DNA of 64,000 nt from Darksidea phi. Taxonomy: Eukaryota > Ascomycota > Dothideomycetes > Pleosporales > Lentitheciaceae. Made by a program: the position numbers and the translations under genes. Under the pieces are notes generated by a model, which worked only from the letters and a program-made list of their open reading frames with translations, had not been told where the DNA came from and did not search any database. This document shows, piece after piece, positions 34,501-44,746 of the stretch; position 1 is the first letter of the stretch, and each line of letters starts with the position of its first letter. The stretch covers positions 124,001-188,000 of the forward strand of contig JASJFT010000039.1 in NCBI GenBank assembly GCA_030770425.1. The letters are read 5' to 3'.

Positions 34501-37347
34501 AATCGCAGAACTTCTTACCAACCCAACGTTGGAGACCTTCCAGAGCAGGTTGTGGCGAAGAAGGAAATTCGACCAAGCGCTTCACACCCCTCGTCGACTA
34601 GGCCTATAAGTATGGGAACAGAGTCGCATATCAGTCAAGATAGTACAAATGTGCAGGCAGCAGACTCTCGGCTCGATTTGCGATATCCTGAGAGTCCTGC
34701 TCCTTCCAAAGGCATTCCACCTCAGCTGCCACCACCCGGAGCACCTGCACCCCCCAACCCGCAGGCTCATCGAGTGTCCACGTCCGGACTACCAGATACC
34801 GGGAAAAAGAAGAGGTTCTCAGCTCTTGGCAATCTGTTCGGTCGAAGTGGAACCACCGGACATTCCGTTCCCGCAAAAGTGAAGTCGCGCAAGGAAGAAA
34901 AGAAGACGCAAAAGGCTCAAAAGCACACCACTGCACCACCAATGCAACCACCGATGCAACCGCCGATGCAACCGCCGATGCAGCAACCACCAGGACAACC
35001 ATGGTCACCGCAACAGCAATTCACTCCCCAGCATTATGGTATGCAGTATGGTCAGTATACGGCGCGCCCATTTCCGGGTATGCAAAGCGTTCCAATGCAG
35101 CCTCAGCAGCGCATGTCGCCCATATCACCGCAGATTATGCAACTTCAAGGACGACAGCAACAGTTCATGGTGCCACCACAAGGCTATAATCAGCCTCAGC
35201 AGCCTTCTCAGCAGCCTTCACTGCAGTCATCACAGATGCAAATGCAGAGACCGCCACCTATACAAGAAGGGTCTGCCTATATGGACACCAGGCGAATTGC
35301 GCATTCGCATCAAGTGCAACAATTGCAGCAGCCCCACCCCCAATCTTCTCAGCCTCATCCTGAGACTTCTCGCCCGAGTGCTCCTCTTTCCCATGCGTCA
35401 TCTCGGCAAAGTATGCAGCGCACAGACGGCCCAGCCCAAGCTCCGTCTTCCGGCGGACTCTACGGCCTCGACCAACATCCAGATCAGCGACAAGTTGTTC
35501 GGCCTGTTTTCGCAACACCAAGTCCCCAACATCAACATCATCATCAGCAATACCAACAACTTGCCGCCCCGCAAAATCACCCTAGCATACGCAGCGTCTC
35601 TTCTCCTCCGCCTGCGCACCGTCCGAACACCGTTTCTCCCGTTTCACAACGTCGCGTAAGCTCGCCCTTAACCGAACCTCAATATGAGACCCCACAAATT
35701 CCTGCCGCGTATACACACGTCTCGGGCGCTTATGTTTCACCTGGATTAGAGGAATCACCTCCAAATGTACAAGATAGTCAATCGTCCCCGGTCCATTTCA
35801 ACCGGCAATATTCCGATCCGCAGATGCAGCCTATTTCTCCGCAAGTGTCAGCCATGTCACAAATGCCGCCTAACCCACGGAGCTATTCGAGCCAAAGTGC
35901 CGTTTCGGGTGCATCTCCAGTCTCTGATCCATCTGACGGTGCGCCTAACCCCACGCCAACACCAAATCAGAGGCCACAAAAGCAGCGAATGAGCAGCATC
36001 ACGGAACAGTCGAACCAAGAGCGAATGTGGAACTTGGATTTGCCACACGGGGCTACCGAGCAAGAAATTGTGCGTGCGCGCCAACGCCAGTATATGGAGC
36101 AGCAATTAGCGGCCCAAGAACAGATCCACGCCGAGCGCACGGGCAGATCACCTTCGCCCCGATCATTCCACAACTCCCAGTCGTCAAGCCCTCAGCCGCC
36201 TCAACCTAATCAACAAGCTTATCAGCCACCCGTACAAAACGGTGGTGGATTCCGTGAAGTGCTTCCACGCAGCTCCCCACGCCCGTATTCAATCGCCCAA
36301 AGCTTGCACCCAGCGATACCTGATCATGCCGAGAACCAAGAGCAGCACCTGCACACAACACAGCCAGCACAGCCGACGCCAATTCACCCCGATCAGATAC
36401 CTCATCCCGCGGCCTATCCTCTCCCAATGTCACCCGATTCAACCACTGTGAGAAGCCCAGTGAATCCTAGTGCCGCAGCGCTACCACCGCCACCGCCTCC
36501 GAAGATACCACATACCCCATTGCATGCGAGCTTTCCAGAGTCTCAATTCACTCCGCCCCCATCACAGCAGCCAAAGCAAGACCAAGGGCAAGTAGCTCAG
36601 CAACCGATACAAGAGCAGACCCCGCAGTATCCCCAGCCAGGCCCACCGGAGGAACCAAACCATCCACCCGAGGAGGAATATCATCCACCAGATGAGCGAC
36701 AACATCCACCGGAGGAGCAATATCAAACTCTCCTGCATCATCAAGGACGCCAACCGGAATACCAACAGCCAGAGTATGAGCAACAGCCCCCATCTGATGA
36801 GCCACCGCCTTATTCTGGGCCCGGTTTACCAAACGATGGCATGGATAAAGGGCGTCATCGGCCACCGAACATTGTGACCAATGCTCAAGATCGTGGTCGC
36901 CACTTCGAGCCTCGTCAGCGGCAAATCTCCATCGGTATGCTCCAACATCCACAACCTGCCTCCATGGCCGCGTCGCCTCAGCGCTCATCTGCCGATATGG
37001 GAGCCGATTCGCTCCGTCGTCAGCTTCTTGCTCAAGAAGAGCGAGATCGAGTTGATCGACAGCAACGAGCCGAAGTCCGGCGCGCTGAGTCGGAGAGAGA
37101 GAGACAAGAGCGCGACAGAGCGAGAGCGAGAGCGAGAGAGCTCGAACGCAGTGTTTCGGGCGGAGGGAGAGTGGAAAGTTTGAGAAGTGCGGCTGGAAGT
37201 ACCCGAACGACTGCATCCGGTTGGGAGAGAAGAGGAAGTACTACCCGGCCAGTCTTTGAATTGCCAGCTGAAGAGGACGATGAGCCTGTTATGCGCGCTA
37301 CCTCTTTCCCAGGTCAAGAGTGGGTGCCGAATTGGACTGATGAGTAG
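31513..37347 (+). CDS. Giant Gln/Pro-rich disordered protein (at least 1,944 residues)
   Basis: A single open frame of 5.8 kb. The ATG at 31513 is the first in frame, but coding likely extends 18 residues upstream to an acceptor at 31459. Residues 1-60 are basic (REEKKKRRFSSPFHRSGRSR). Residues 60-800 are disordered with many VSPV/ISPV tripeptides (e.g. GDVSPVMSS, GDVSPVSLR). Residues 820-920 carry repeated DPRL units. Around residues 945-970 a basic patch KKEEKSSSRPKFLLGFKGLG and at about 1,098 KKKRFSALGNLFGRSG could be short folded or membrane-binding elements. Residues 1,140-1,850 are Gln/Pro-rich. The last 90 residues form a charged helix (ERDRVDRQQRAEVRRAESER) ending in EDDEPVMRATSFPGQEWVPN. 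Composition suggests an actin-, endocytosis- or condensate-related scaffold. That is inference, and I name no family. Confidence 0.75.
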   Translation: MMTPEKVARISLDTTDTLREEKKKRRFSSPFHRSGRSRSRPSSIVLPSNTHMDYGTPRHTPPRETPPAAASSRPISFHAPDEWNMIPEPHATTPSRGGLQPPERLGVLPSPAKSLFSLHHPDSESDAPPVPQIPDDVKGMQTGRSSHESTSHRLLQSVIRNSTPPAMEISKLPESPVLAVSVPMNSNGSHGDAEAGHKDMQLARAADQDQDQDGLPKVSKDEPLGATTLQNPHQIGNDADDRPPLLNHDPLPPNTEPKPTADFQSSLPTAGNDAGDVSPVMSSVGADRLDRMENEADMRLHPKHNTLAPRLRLSIGDVSPMLSPAKPAMSHSSNAPQIPVSNGAPGQSDSRPAYETEVIGGDVSPVSLRGNDEEVTTPTRPAPHSLGATTAAQSSDVVVKIIEPSDKAALAGSSMASTPRAAEPTQIVHGQGLASRYHVLHAIQCAPSQSSFESWEQDSVAPSQSDGSQLGDRHDESDVPPVPQVPSLVQQEDNAEKNIAPEAQPEMKPTTNSSLASNQAVLTHLEPTRREPQQPSEPERPKRSESLLSKISSLVPEDGASISPVSSHGPRSGPPSTKRLPQASSAKNSPTPVPPQIMEEPSVQVQKDHINAISDDDYDLYADHNGFVKDIQDESGQPLRVANAQTTAATGPSQTSQPLVTEPPKSRQIPQTLDEAPTRYSEERPMSFISGPPDGDGRPQDYINRPSSTSKERFAPPYPRTSGKMPGKRPNGAAHAASTQPRHQRQPSAAQVKQDVDQPTHPEPSEAPRTRNISPLNSQQGDGRTPPHSKVSSPPPSNASPPPQPTPPPNMLQKPLLQEPRVQNGYSEQKLQDPRLMQDPRLVRDPRHIAEAQMHATSPGQSLSRDPRLQNQIYNPDPRMQGQSIGPPVGSRDQYELQQQMRAHQGMAPPDPRLWGGQQQILGPGFPQPLAQPTVQPAKKEEKSSSRPKFLLGFKGLGKSHPSAPQAGPQPSQQPAPQTQRNNSLSPPTANTAGGTNRRTSYQPNVGDLPEQVVAKKEIRPSASHPSSTRPISMGTESHISQDSTNVQAADSRLDLRYPESPAPSKGIPPQLPPPGAPAPPNPQAHRVSTSGLPDTGKKKRFSALGNLFGRSGTTGHSVPAKVKSRKEEKKTQKAQKHTTAPPMQPPMQPPMQPPMQQPPGQPWSPQQQFTPQHYGMQYGQYTARPFPGMQSVPMQPQQRMSPISPQIMQLQGRQQQFMVPPQGYNQPQQPSQQPSLQSSQMQMQRPPPIQEGSAYMDTRRIAHSHQVQQLQQPHPQSSQPHPETSRPSAPLSHASSRQSMQRTDGPAQAPSSGGLYGLDQHPDQRQVVRPVFATPSPQHQHHHQQYQQLAAPQNHPSIRSVSSPPPAHRPNTVSPVSQRRVSSPLTEPQYETPQIPAAYTHVSGAYVSPGLEESPPNVQDSQSSPVHFNRQYSDPQMQPISPQVSAMSQMPPNPRSYSSQSAVSGASPVSDPSDGAPNPTPTPNQRPQKQRMSSITEQSNQERMWNLDLPHGATEQEIVRARQRQYMEQQLAAQEQIHAERTGRSPSPRSFHNSQSSSPQPPQPNQQAYQPPVQNGGGFREVLPRSSPRPYSIAQSLHPAIPDHAENQEQHLHTTQPAQPTPIHPDQIPHPAAYPLPMSPDSTTVRSPVNPSAAALPPPPPPKIPHTPLHASFPESQFTPPPSQQPKQDQGQVAQQPIQEQTPQYPQPGPPEEPNHPPEEEYHPPDERQHPPEEQYQTLLHHQGRQPEYQQPEYEQQPPSDEPPPYSGPGLPNDGMDKGRHRPPNIVTNAQDRGRHFEPRQRQISIGMLQHPQPASMAASPQRSSADMGADSLRRQLLAQEERDRVDRQQRAEVRRAESERERQERDRARARARELERSVSGGGRVESLRSAAGSTRTTASGWERRGSTTRPVFELPAEEDDEPVMRATSFPGQEWVPNWTDE
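33990..34260 (+). repeat. Coding repeat: DPRL motifs
   Basis: Within the giant Gln/Pro-rich gene. LQDPRLMQDPRLVRDPRH occurs as three near-tandem copies. Further copies (SRDPRLQNQ, NPDPRMQGQ, PPDPRLWGG) are spread over about 90 residues. Confidence 0.75.
34936..34992 (+). repeat. Coding minisatellite, 12-bp MQPP units
   Basis: Four tandem 12-bp units encode PPMQPPMQPPMQPPMQ. The DNA copies differ by few bases, so length variation between strains is likely. Confidence 0.8.
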
Positions 37348-40300
37348 GGTTGCATCGCCTAATCTCTCTGTATATCTCCAGCGACATTGTACCATTTTTG
37401 TATTTCTCTTTGCGTTTATGTATAATTTGCTTGGAAAAGAGGTTCCCTGTAGTTGGTTTTTTCGTTTGGTTGGAGCTGGATACCCCAAGTTTATTCGTCT
37501 TATTTCTTCAGCATTGACACCAGTTTGCTGAGCTGCCTACATAATTATCGCTTGTTCGAATGTCTACATATCCATTTGCTCTCTATTGAGGATGAATACC
37601 GAGTAACTTGACAGTGTACAATTTACTTCTTAAGTCGCTTTTTAATTCAACATCTCCTCGGGAAGTTCAAGGTTTCATGGTTGAATGCAGGCACAAGTTG
37701 TGAAATACGACTTCATGGGTTTTTGAAACGATTTCAAGTATGCCTAGCCATCATGTATACACACTGTTGGATAGCCAGAGCGATGAGTATTTCAATCAGA
37801 TGATAAAATGCTTTGCTCTCGTGCCTTTTTAGGTCTTGTTCTTCTCATACAGGCAAACTCAACGCCCAAGTCACCGCATATTACCCTCAAGAAGCCTTGA
37901 CAACAATAGCATACTCCCCTCGGGATCGCTGTGCTACGCATCCCATGTTGCACCCCAGTATTCCTCTCAGCATGACATGCGTTGCTGTGACTTGAGTATA
38001 CATGGGCAAATTGGCTACTATATACACCACCTTCACCCCAACTTATTCCTCGGAAACCATCTCTTACTGTAGTTGTTAAGGAGCCAGATACAAAGGCAAC
38101 TACAGTAGCGCCGAAGCCATGGCGCTACCACCTTCCAGCTTTCCTCTAGCCCAAATCCGGCACCACGTATCACGCCACCTACGGAGTGTTGACCGCTGAG
38201 AAAGAAAAAAGTTACCGAGAAGATGAGATGGTTTCAGGCACTGCTTTATGGTGTTTTGGATCTGGATGTACATAGAGTAGGGGAGAAAGTGCTTTATGAA
38301 GTTCCTAATACAGATGAGTATGGGAAGGTTGTGGGTAAGAAGACTAATGAGAGCATTGTTGTTGGGAAGAAGGATGAAAAGGTGATAATTGAGAAGGAAG
38401 CAAAGAAGGAGGTTAGAGTTGAGAACGTGAATACGATTAAGCAAGAGCAGGAGCAAGGGCGCTTTGGTATAATGGCTCAGTAAGCGCGTGAGCCTTCTCC
38501 GTCGGCTTTGGCCATCTCACCTTTGGTTTACACGAGAAGGACTTTGAAAAGTGGCACATTACTCCTTCCTCTCGGAGGGAAAGTGTGATGATGGAAAGTT
38601 TTAATGTTTGATGCCTCAGCGCCTGTCACAGTACGTAGACGTGCGAGGTTCTGTGTACTAGTGTATTGTTAGGCTATTGCAATGAACCAAATGCGATCTG
38701 AGAACAATTAATCCCTTTATTATGATGAATTCCTCAGCCTATTGAATTGAGAAGTGTCACGGTTAGGGACGCTGATGAGCCCAACACGTCATTTTCCGTG
38801 AACAGAGCCAACAATATTCTTCAGTTGTTCCTGTCCTAGACCACGTCATCGTTCTAGTTTCGCAATAACCCCCGACGTGGTTGACCACCTCCTTCCACTC
38901 GCCCATCTATTCGCGTAATATGCGAACAGCCTCAGAGTGGAGTATCAACGACATTGAAGATGATGGGTCCCACATTCGGGTACTTAATCGTCCTCTTCGC
39001 CTTTTATTTTTTGTACTAGAAGTACACTTCTACACTTTATCGGTTCCAGAGATTTGATATGACTCTCTGATCAAGAAGTGTACGAAGCTGACTCGAGACA
39101 TGAGTTCATCGGAGTGCGAGGGGAAACTTCCTTCGCGCATCATATACAGCTTTCCGGTATATTCAACAGCGGTTTTCTACGTAGTACCCTAGATAGAACC
39201 TCAAGTAGCTCACTACTACATGCTAACAGTACGGCAGATATGCAGACTGGTGCCGCCACACAAGCGCCGCAAGTATGCCTACGAGGAGGCGGCGAATGCG
39301 AACAACCAACCATAGCCACTAATTCATCGAAACCTTTCGATACCTACAAGACTTTACTAAGTACCTTACGGCGAGAAGTTGCCCTAGCTGCAGTACTGTC
39401 TTTATCAAGGAGCCGAAGGACGTGGATGTATTATTCAAGAAGTGGGTGAACGGCGACAGTACGTCCTAAGGATTACATATGTTGCTCCAATACTAACATG
39501 GATGCAAGTGTTATCACCCCTCAAGTGAAATGCGGAAATTTTCAAAGTCCATATGCACTGCTTGCTATGATAAGTCGAATATCAAACCTATTGCGGTCTA
39601 CGTCCGAGAAACGAGGGTGGAAGGGTGCCGTAGTCGTAGCCGCTTGTTCGTGATTTGGGTCTTCCTGTGCGGGTTTGACCACCAATATTCCACCGCGAAA
39701 CACAAAGAGGCTGCTACGACCGGAACAGGTCGCACCATCACAGGACGTAGCGGTATAGGGTACGCTAAGCCAGGTAGGTCCATGTTCGAAAATTTCGACT
39801 GGGAGCTCCCAAATCACCCTATGTTCGGACAGCGCATGGTTGGTACTATTATGGTAAGTACGCCGTACCAATAGATGCGGGCTACTGCTAACTAGCGCAT
39901 AGTAAGCTTTCCTCACTCCAATCTTAACTTATATATTGTTAACTATCTTCCCTATATAAGCTTCTGCTCTAGTCTATGTAGATAATATAATTATCTCTTA
40001 ATAAAATATCTATTCTTATCATATAGGTTCTTAGATCTAGATATAAGAATCTATTACTAGTTTAGTATTAAGCCTTTACCCTAGATATAGTATACTTCTA
40101 TAGATAATTACTAAGTAATCATTAAGTAGTCTATCTTCTATACTATTGCTTGAGTAGAGGAGACCGATTTAGGATCCTGTAAAGAAGCATCCTTGTTATT
40201 ATTGTTTTGAACGAGAAGCAGGTCTATAAAAACACCGTTTCGCGACACGCACCAGACGATGCTAATAGTACCCTGCCACATTGACCCTCTGTAGCGGAGC

Positions 40301-40757
40301 AGGATTGCCGATGCCCGTGATGACACGTCAGCTCGCCTGTATGTTACGTTGTCTCGATTTTCTCCGCGCAGTTAGCGCTTATATGATAACATTACTCTCT
40401 ACGTGCTGAGATCATGAGGGGCACTTGACTACAAGCGACTCAAAATCTGGGCACGCGTTGGCATTTACTATAATTATTCAAGTCGTGTGCTGTGGCTATT
40501 TCTAAACACTTAGAAACCCTTCCACCTAGATTTATATAGCGATCCGAATTACGACGCACTAGTGCTTACCGCACTCACCACTAGTCTAGGAACAAACAAT
40601 GCAGCATGCGAATATGACGCCAAAACGAGCAGGTATAACCGGACTGAGAACTTATCTGTTGGACATAGCGCCCATGCCTTTTTACAAAGCTTTCCTCTCT
40701 TACTGCTGCAGCCTCAAAATATCTCGCTTATCCGACTAACGTACCGCGTCGTCCAAG
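37348..40757. other. Gene-poor accessory stretch, 3.4 kb
   Basis: From the end of the giant gene to the methyltransferase. Frames at 38223-38483, 39078-39449 and 39530-39916 are short and unsupported. From about 39910 to 40160 the sequence becomes strongly AT-rich. No transposase, terminal repeat or RNA gene was recognised. Confidence 0.5.
39910..40160. other. AT-rich block, left border of the accessory island
   Basis: Long runs of TATA, TTAT and CTAT with few G/C bases, unlike the flanks. It resembles RIP-degraded repeat DNA of ascomycetes, but no intact repeat is left to identify. Confidence 0.6.
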
Positions 40758-41624
40758 ATGAGTACTCCGTCAAAGACCGCGCTCGAACACTTCAACACCG
40801 GAGCTGAAAACTACGAGGCAGGTACCGGGGGATGCACGCGCGACGTCGCTCGGCACATTGTCGACATATGTCCACCATGGAATTCAACCTCTGTTATTCT
40901 CGACAATGCTTGCGGCACCGGGATTGTGACCCAAGAAATCCTTCGCAAAGGCTCCAGATCCCCCGATGCGCCGCTCACTATCGTCTGCGTTGATGGCGCG
41001 CCCGCGATGATCGATCTGGCACGCCATGCGGCCTACGCAAGCGATCCCTCGGCCGAGGTATATTTCGATGTCATGAGCGGAGAGGATCTCTCATTCCCCG
41101 ATAATCACTTCACGCACTCCATCACGAACATGGGGATTTTGTTCTTCAAAGACGGCCCGAAGGGCGCAAAAGAGATATATCGCACCCTCAAACCCGGTGG
41201 AGCTGCTATCGTCACATCCTGGGAAGACCTCGGCTACATCCAAATCATTCACCGAACTCAAAAAGCGATTAGCCGGGATGAGCCGTTGTTGCGGGTACCT
41301 GTTCCTGAACAATGGTTCCAGGCCGCACATCTAATGGGGACGTTGAGAGAAGCCGGGTTCGGGGATGTGCAGGTGCATACGAAGAAGGTTTATTATGGAG
41401 CAGAGAGCGTGGATAAGCTTTGCAATCTTTTGATGAAAATGCTTGCCTCGTTGGCACCGAGTAGGAGCGATAACGAAAATGCTGAGTTTAAGAAAGAACT
41501 TCAAGCGAACCTTGAGAAGGCAGTTCTGAAGTTCGAACGACCGAGCATCGGTGGCTCGTCTGGGGGTGTCGAGCACCTGGTCGGTATTCCGATGACAGCG
41601 CTAGTCGCTATTGCTAGGAAGTAG
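40758..41624 (+). CDS. SAM-dependent methyltransferase (class I)
   Basis: Intronless, 288 residues, a normal length for small-molecule class I methyltransferases. Motif I is VILDNACGTGIVTQ (about residues 46-59), the SAM-binding glycine-rich loop. The acidic strand-2 position is IVCVDGAPAMIDLARHA. The motif around FDVMSGEDLSFPDNHFTHSI is the adenine-binding turn, followed by TLKPGGAAIVTSWED (post-I/III). The N-terminus TALEHFNTGAENYEAGTGGC is typical of fungal tailoring methyltransferases of the UbiE-like type found in secondary-metabolite clusters. No targeting signal is present. It looks intact, unlike three of its neighbours. The acceptor atom (N, O or C) cannot be told. It shares the island with PLP, ATP-grasp and transporter genes, so methylation of an amino-acid-derived product is a fair inference. 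Confidence 0.88.
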   Translation: MSTPSKTALEHFNTGAENYEAGTGGCTRDVARHIVDICPPWNSTSVILDNACGTGIVTQEILRKGSRSPDAPLTIVCVDGAPAMIDLARHAAYASDPSAEVYFDVMSGEDLSFPDNHFTHSITNMGILFFKDGPKGAKEIYRTLKPGGAAIVTSWEDLGYIQIIHRTQKAISRDEPLLRVPVPEQWFQAAHLMGTLREAGFGDVQVHTKKVYYGAESVDKLCNLLMKMLASLAPSRSDNENAEFKKELQANLEKAVLKFERPSIGGSSGGVEHLVGIPMTALVAIARK

Positions 41625-42984
41625 TAACAGTAGTAGTATGACATTCCCATTTCGTCGCCAGCTTCTCGCAATGTAAACTCTACTATAATAGCCGACCTTG
41701 TAACTTTGGATAGACTGATTTTCTTGAAGTTCTTGACTAGCTTCGTAGACGAAGGGCAGCCAGGTGCTTATAACAAACTCGCTCCCGGCAGTCACCGACG
41801 CGACCAGAACTAATACGATGAGAGCAACCTTACAAAAACGCATCCAATTCTTGAATCTTGCTTTAGGTGTGCGCCCAGACGATGATACTATCGATACGTT
41901 TGATTTACTTGAAAGCAATGACCAATTCCCATAGGAGAGCGGAAGTGACATCTTTTCCCGGAAACTTTGGCACAGCAGAATTTGCAGTTTGTTGCACCCC
42001 AGACCTAGCACCTAGGAGTCAGAGTGTACTCACAAAAAGGTAGGTGATTAAAGAAAATCAGTCATCTGAAAAGGAGCGGTTTGCATTGAATTTTGTCTAA
42101 TTCATCTTTGCTCTGCACACCCTACACTTATTGACTGGTCTGAGCCCGTGCGATTGTTCTAAAGAAGCATGTCGTTGATTTTGTCAGCTCGAGATAGGTA
42201 GGATCGAGGGTCGGGGTCATGGTCCGAAATGCTTAGTGCTGCAGAGCTGTCTTGGTGAAAAGAGATTCGGGATAGAAAAAGCTAAGTGGGCAGGAGCGAC
42301 GCCGAGGAAGTGGGGCAGCGATTGGTTGGTCGTAGGTTAGATAAGCTTGGTGAAGCTGGGGGTTGGTCCGACAGAAGAGCCAGTAAAACTATAGAGAAGA
42401 ATATCCCGTACTAAATCTATTAGCAAATTCCTCCCGGATAGGTTAGCGTGGCGTATGTTATTCTGGTGGACGTAGTAGAGTACTTGGGCAACGTCTCAAC
42501 GGCCTTGCCTCCCTCCTTGTAGTACAGTCGGAGGCATTCGGGCTCTGCTCGGTCGAGGGAAATGCCATACTCTTTCGAATATACCTAATATAGTGTAGTA
42601 GTTATAAGGGGGGCCCGATCGAGTAACGTATGCTTAGATAAGCGGAGAAATATTAGGCCGGGGTCGGAGAGGAGATCATTCGGGAGTATCTTCAGCTCGA
42701 TTCTATCCATCCCATCCTCCATGCGACAGAAGATATAGTTCAATTGATTGAGTATTTTGGCCGCCTATTCTATCAGCTCTTCCACCCCTCCGACTGCGGG
42801 TCGTGAGCCCCCCCTCTATCTACGATATACCCATACACCACACTAAGCGCTTGGAATTTTAGATGGTTCGGCGTATACTCTTACCACTTCCAATTAATAC
42901 TTATATAAGAAACCTTACACCTTACGACCTCCATAAAACATAGAACTGGGTCCTGGGTATATACGATCACTAGTCCACTGACAC
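41625..42984. other. Intergenic with weak coding relics
   Basis: A minus-strand frame (about 41641-41952) encodes a possible one-span peptide (FCKVALIVLVLVASVTAGSE) and may be a relic. A plus-strand stretch at 42663-42806 also reads like coding sequence. Neither has a start, splice pattern or family I can support. TA-rich runs occur at 42580-42620 and 42880-42910. Confidence 0.4.
42663..42806 (+). pseudogene. Coding-like fragment, family unknown
   Basis: An open stretch reading GEEIIREYLQLDSIHPILHA and ending QLIEYFGRLFYQLFHPSDCG before a TGA. The amphipathic, Leu/Tyr-rich composition looks like real protein, but no start codon or neighbouring exon is evident. It could be the end of a decayed gene. 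Confidence 0.25.
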
Positions 42985-44746
42985 ATGGGCAGCACCACGG
43001 GAGCCATGCTGTCCGCTCGCGGCCAAGAATATGCGGTTTTGGACCTGGCAGCGGGATATACCAAAATCCGTGGCGATCTTTATGACAAGGTTGAGCATCC
43101 GGATGGTCTGGTATCTCTTACAATGGCTGAGAATGTGCGTATCTAAACTAGTAGCTTTCCATATTTACTGTCAGCTATCACCGCATACAGACGCTGAAAC
43201 CATGTGCAGTTCCATATGCAAAAGGAGATGCTTGATTTCATGAAAACCAAGGCTAGTGGCGAATGTTGACTCTCTCCCTCGAAGAAAGAAGGCTTACGCT
43301 CTATCAGTGTCTACCATTTATCGACGCAACCAGCTTGACTTATCACGAGGGTCCTTTCGGCTCGAAGCGCTTGAGACAGGCAATGAGGGACTTTATCAAT
43401 ATGAACTTTGCACCAGCATCACCAATTGCAGCAAACCGCATATCCTTCGTCAGTGGCATAACAGCACTCAACGAGATCCTTGCCTTGTGTTTAACCGACG
43501 CAAATGAAGGCCTGCTTCTGGGAATGCCCATCTATGGGTCCTTTGCACCGGACTTGCAAACCAAATCCAAGTATTCTCGATATCGGTCCTCTGTGCCGTC
43601 ATTCCGCTGACAAGAGATGTAGTAGTAGATTGGTCTATGCGTCTTTCGGTGATGTGGACCAGTTTAGCGTTCAGGCGATTGAGCGATATGAGCAAGCTCT
43701 GCAAGAGGCCGAGGGGGTTGGTACGAGGATTAGGGCGCTCATACTCGCCAATCCGCACAATCCTCTAGGTACTCCAAGCAAGTCCACCCTACCATGGAGC
43801 ATGCAATGCTGACCCGTTCGGATAGGACGATGCTATTCGCGCGAAGCTCTGGGAGCACTAATGCGATTCTGCAGCAAGCACAGCATACATCTCATTAGCG
43901 ACGAGATTTATGCTCTGTCAGTGTATCACACAGATGATGAACACCCAAACTTTACCTCTGTGCTCTCTATTGACCCATCGGGTCTTATTGATAGTAACTG
44001 TGTGCATGTATTGTATGGCATGTCGAAGGTGCAAAGGTCTACTTGCTCGAGAATGCACCGTAAACTGATTCTGCCGCAGGATTTTGCTGCTGTGGGCCTT
44101 AGGCTGGGATGCTTGATCTCAAAGAACACTGAGTTGGTGAAGGCTGTGCGGTCATTGGCGTAGGTCAAGGTCAAAGTAGAGGAAAGAAAGTTTCACACTG
44201 ACGTAATGAACAGGCGCTTTCATTGTGCTTCACAGTTGACCGACGCGGTTGCAGCATTGATCCTCGAGGACAAGCAGTTTCATACGTCGTTTTTGGAGAG
44301 GAGCCAGAGTGCTTTACGAGAGCACCAAGCACTTGCTACAAGCATGCTTAACGAGGCCGGTATTCCCTTCTCACGCAATCCGTATGTATATATTCTATAC
44401 AAGTTAGAGCCTTTTTACTTACATAGCGTAAGAAACGCCGGCTTCTTTCTCTGGATTGATCTCTCGAAATGCCTCTCTAGTAATAGCTGGCAGGCCGAGG
44501 TCGATTTAAAGCAACGTCTCTTTAATGCCGGTATAGAAATGTCAACTGGGCAAGCCTATCACGATGAGCTCCCAGGCCGGTTTCGTTTGATCTTTTCTGT
44601 CCATAAGCATATACTACAGGAAGGACTTCGTAGGTAAGTATACTGACCAAGCCTTCTTCTATATAATATACTAATAATATAGGCTCGTCTTATTCTATAA
44701 CCATTATGTAACAAGTTCGGCCGTTGCCCTCGCAATTAAGCCGTGA
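42985..44746 (+). CDS. ACC-synthase-like PLP enzyme (aminotransferase fold type I)
   Basis: Nine exons: 42985-43134, 43210-43251, 43308-43570, 43629-43768, 43826-44028, 44080-44159, 44214-44381, 44427-44633 and 44683-44746. They sum to 1,317 nt, giving 438 residues. Landmarks are RGDLYDKVEHPDGLVSLTMA, LTYHEGPFGSKRLRQAM, FVSGITALNEILALCL, ALILANPHNPLGRCYSRE, HLISDEIYALSVY, the PLP-binding lysine in VLYGMSKDFAAVGLRLG (Lys266) and FRLIFSVHKHILQEGLRR. These match the fungal ACC-synthase-like group, which acts on SAM or other amino acids by transamination or gamma-elimination. The true reaction here is unknown. Intron 2 (43252-43307) needs a GC donor (aag|GCtagt); all others are GT-AG. With it the frame is open from start to stop, so the gene is probably functional. 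Confidence 0.85.

Noticed and set aside
38223..38483. Open frame of 86 residues (Lys/Glu/Val-rich)
   Set aside because: Composition is protein-like, but there is no recognisable family, splice context or clear promoter. Kept only as a possibility.
39530..39916. Overlapping frames on both strands before the AT-rich block
   Set aside because: Both strands open over the same stretch with random-looking translation and no known motif.
41641..41952. Minus-strand frame with one hydrophobic span
   Set aside because: Could be a relic of a small membrane protein of the island, but no family, start context or introns support it.
43256..43307. Frameshift pseudogene reading of the PLP gene
   Set aside because: First read as a frameshift. 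A GC-AG intron of normal length explains it, and the nine exons then sum to a multiple of three.
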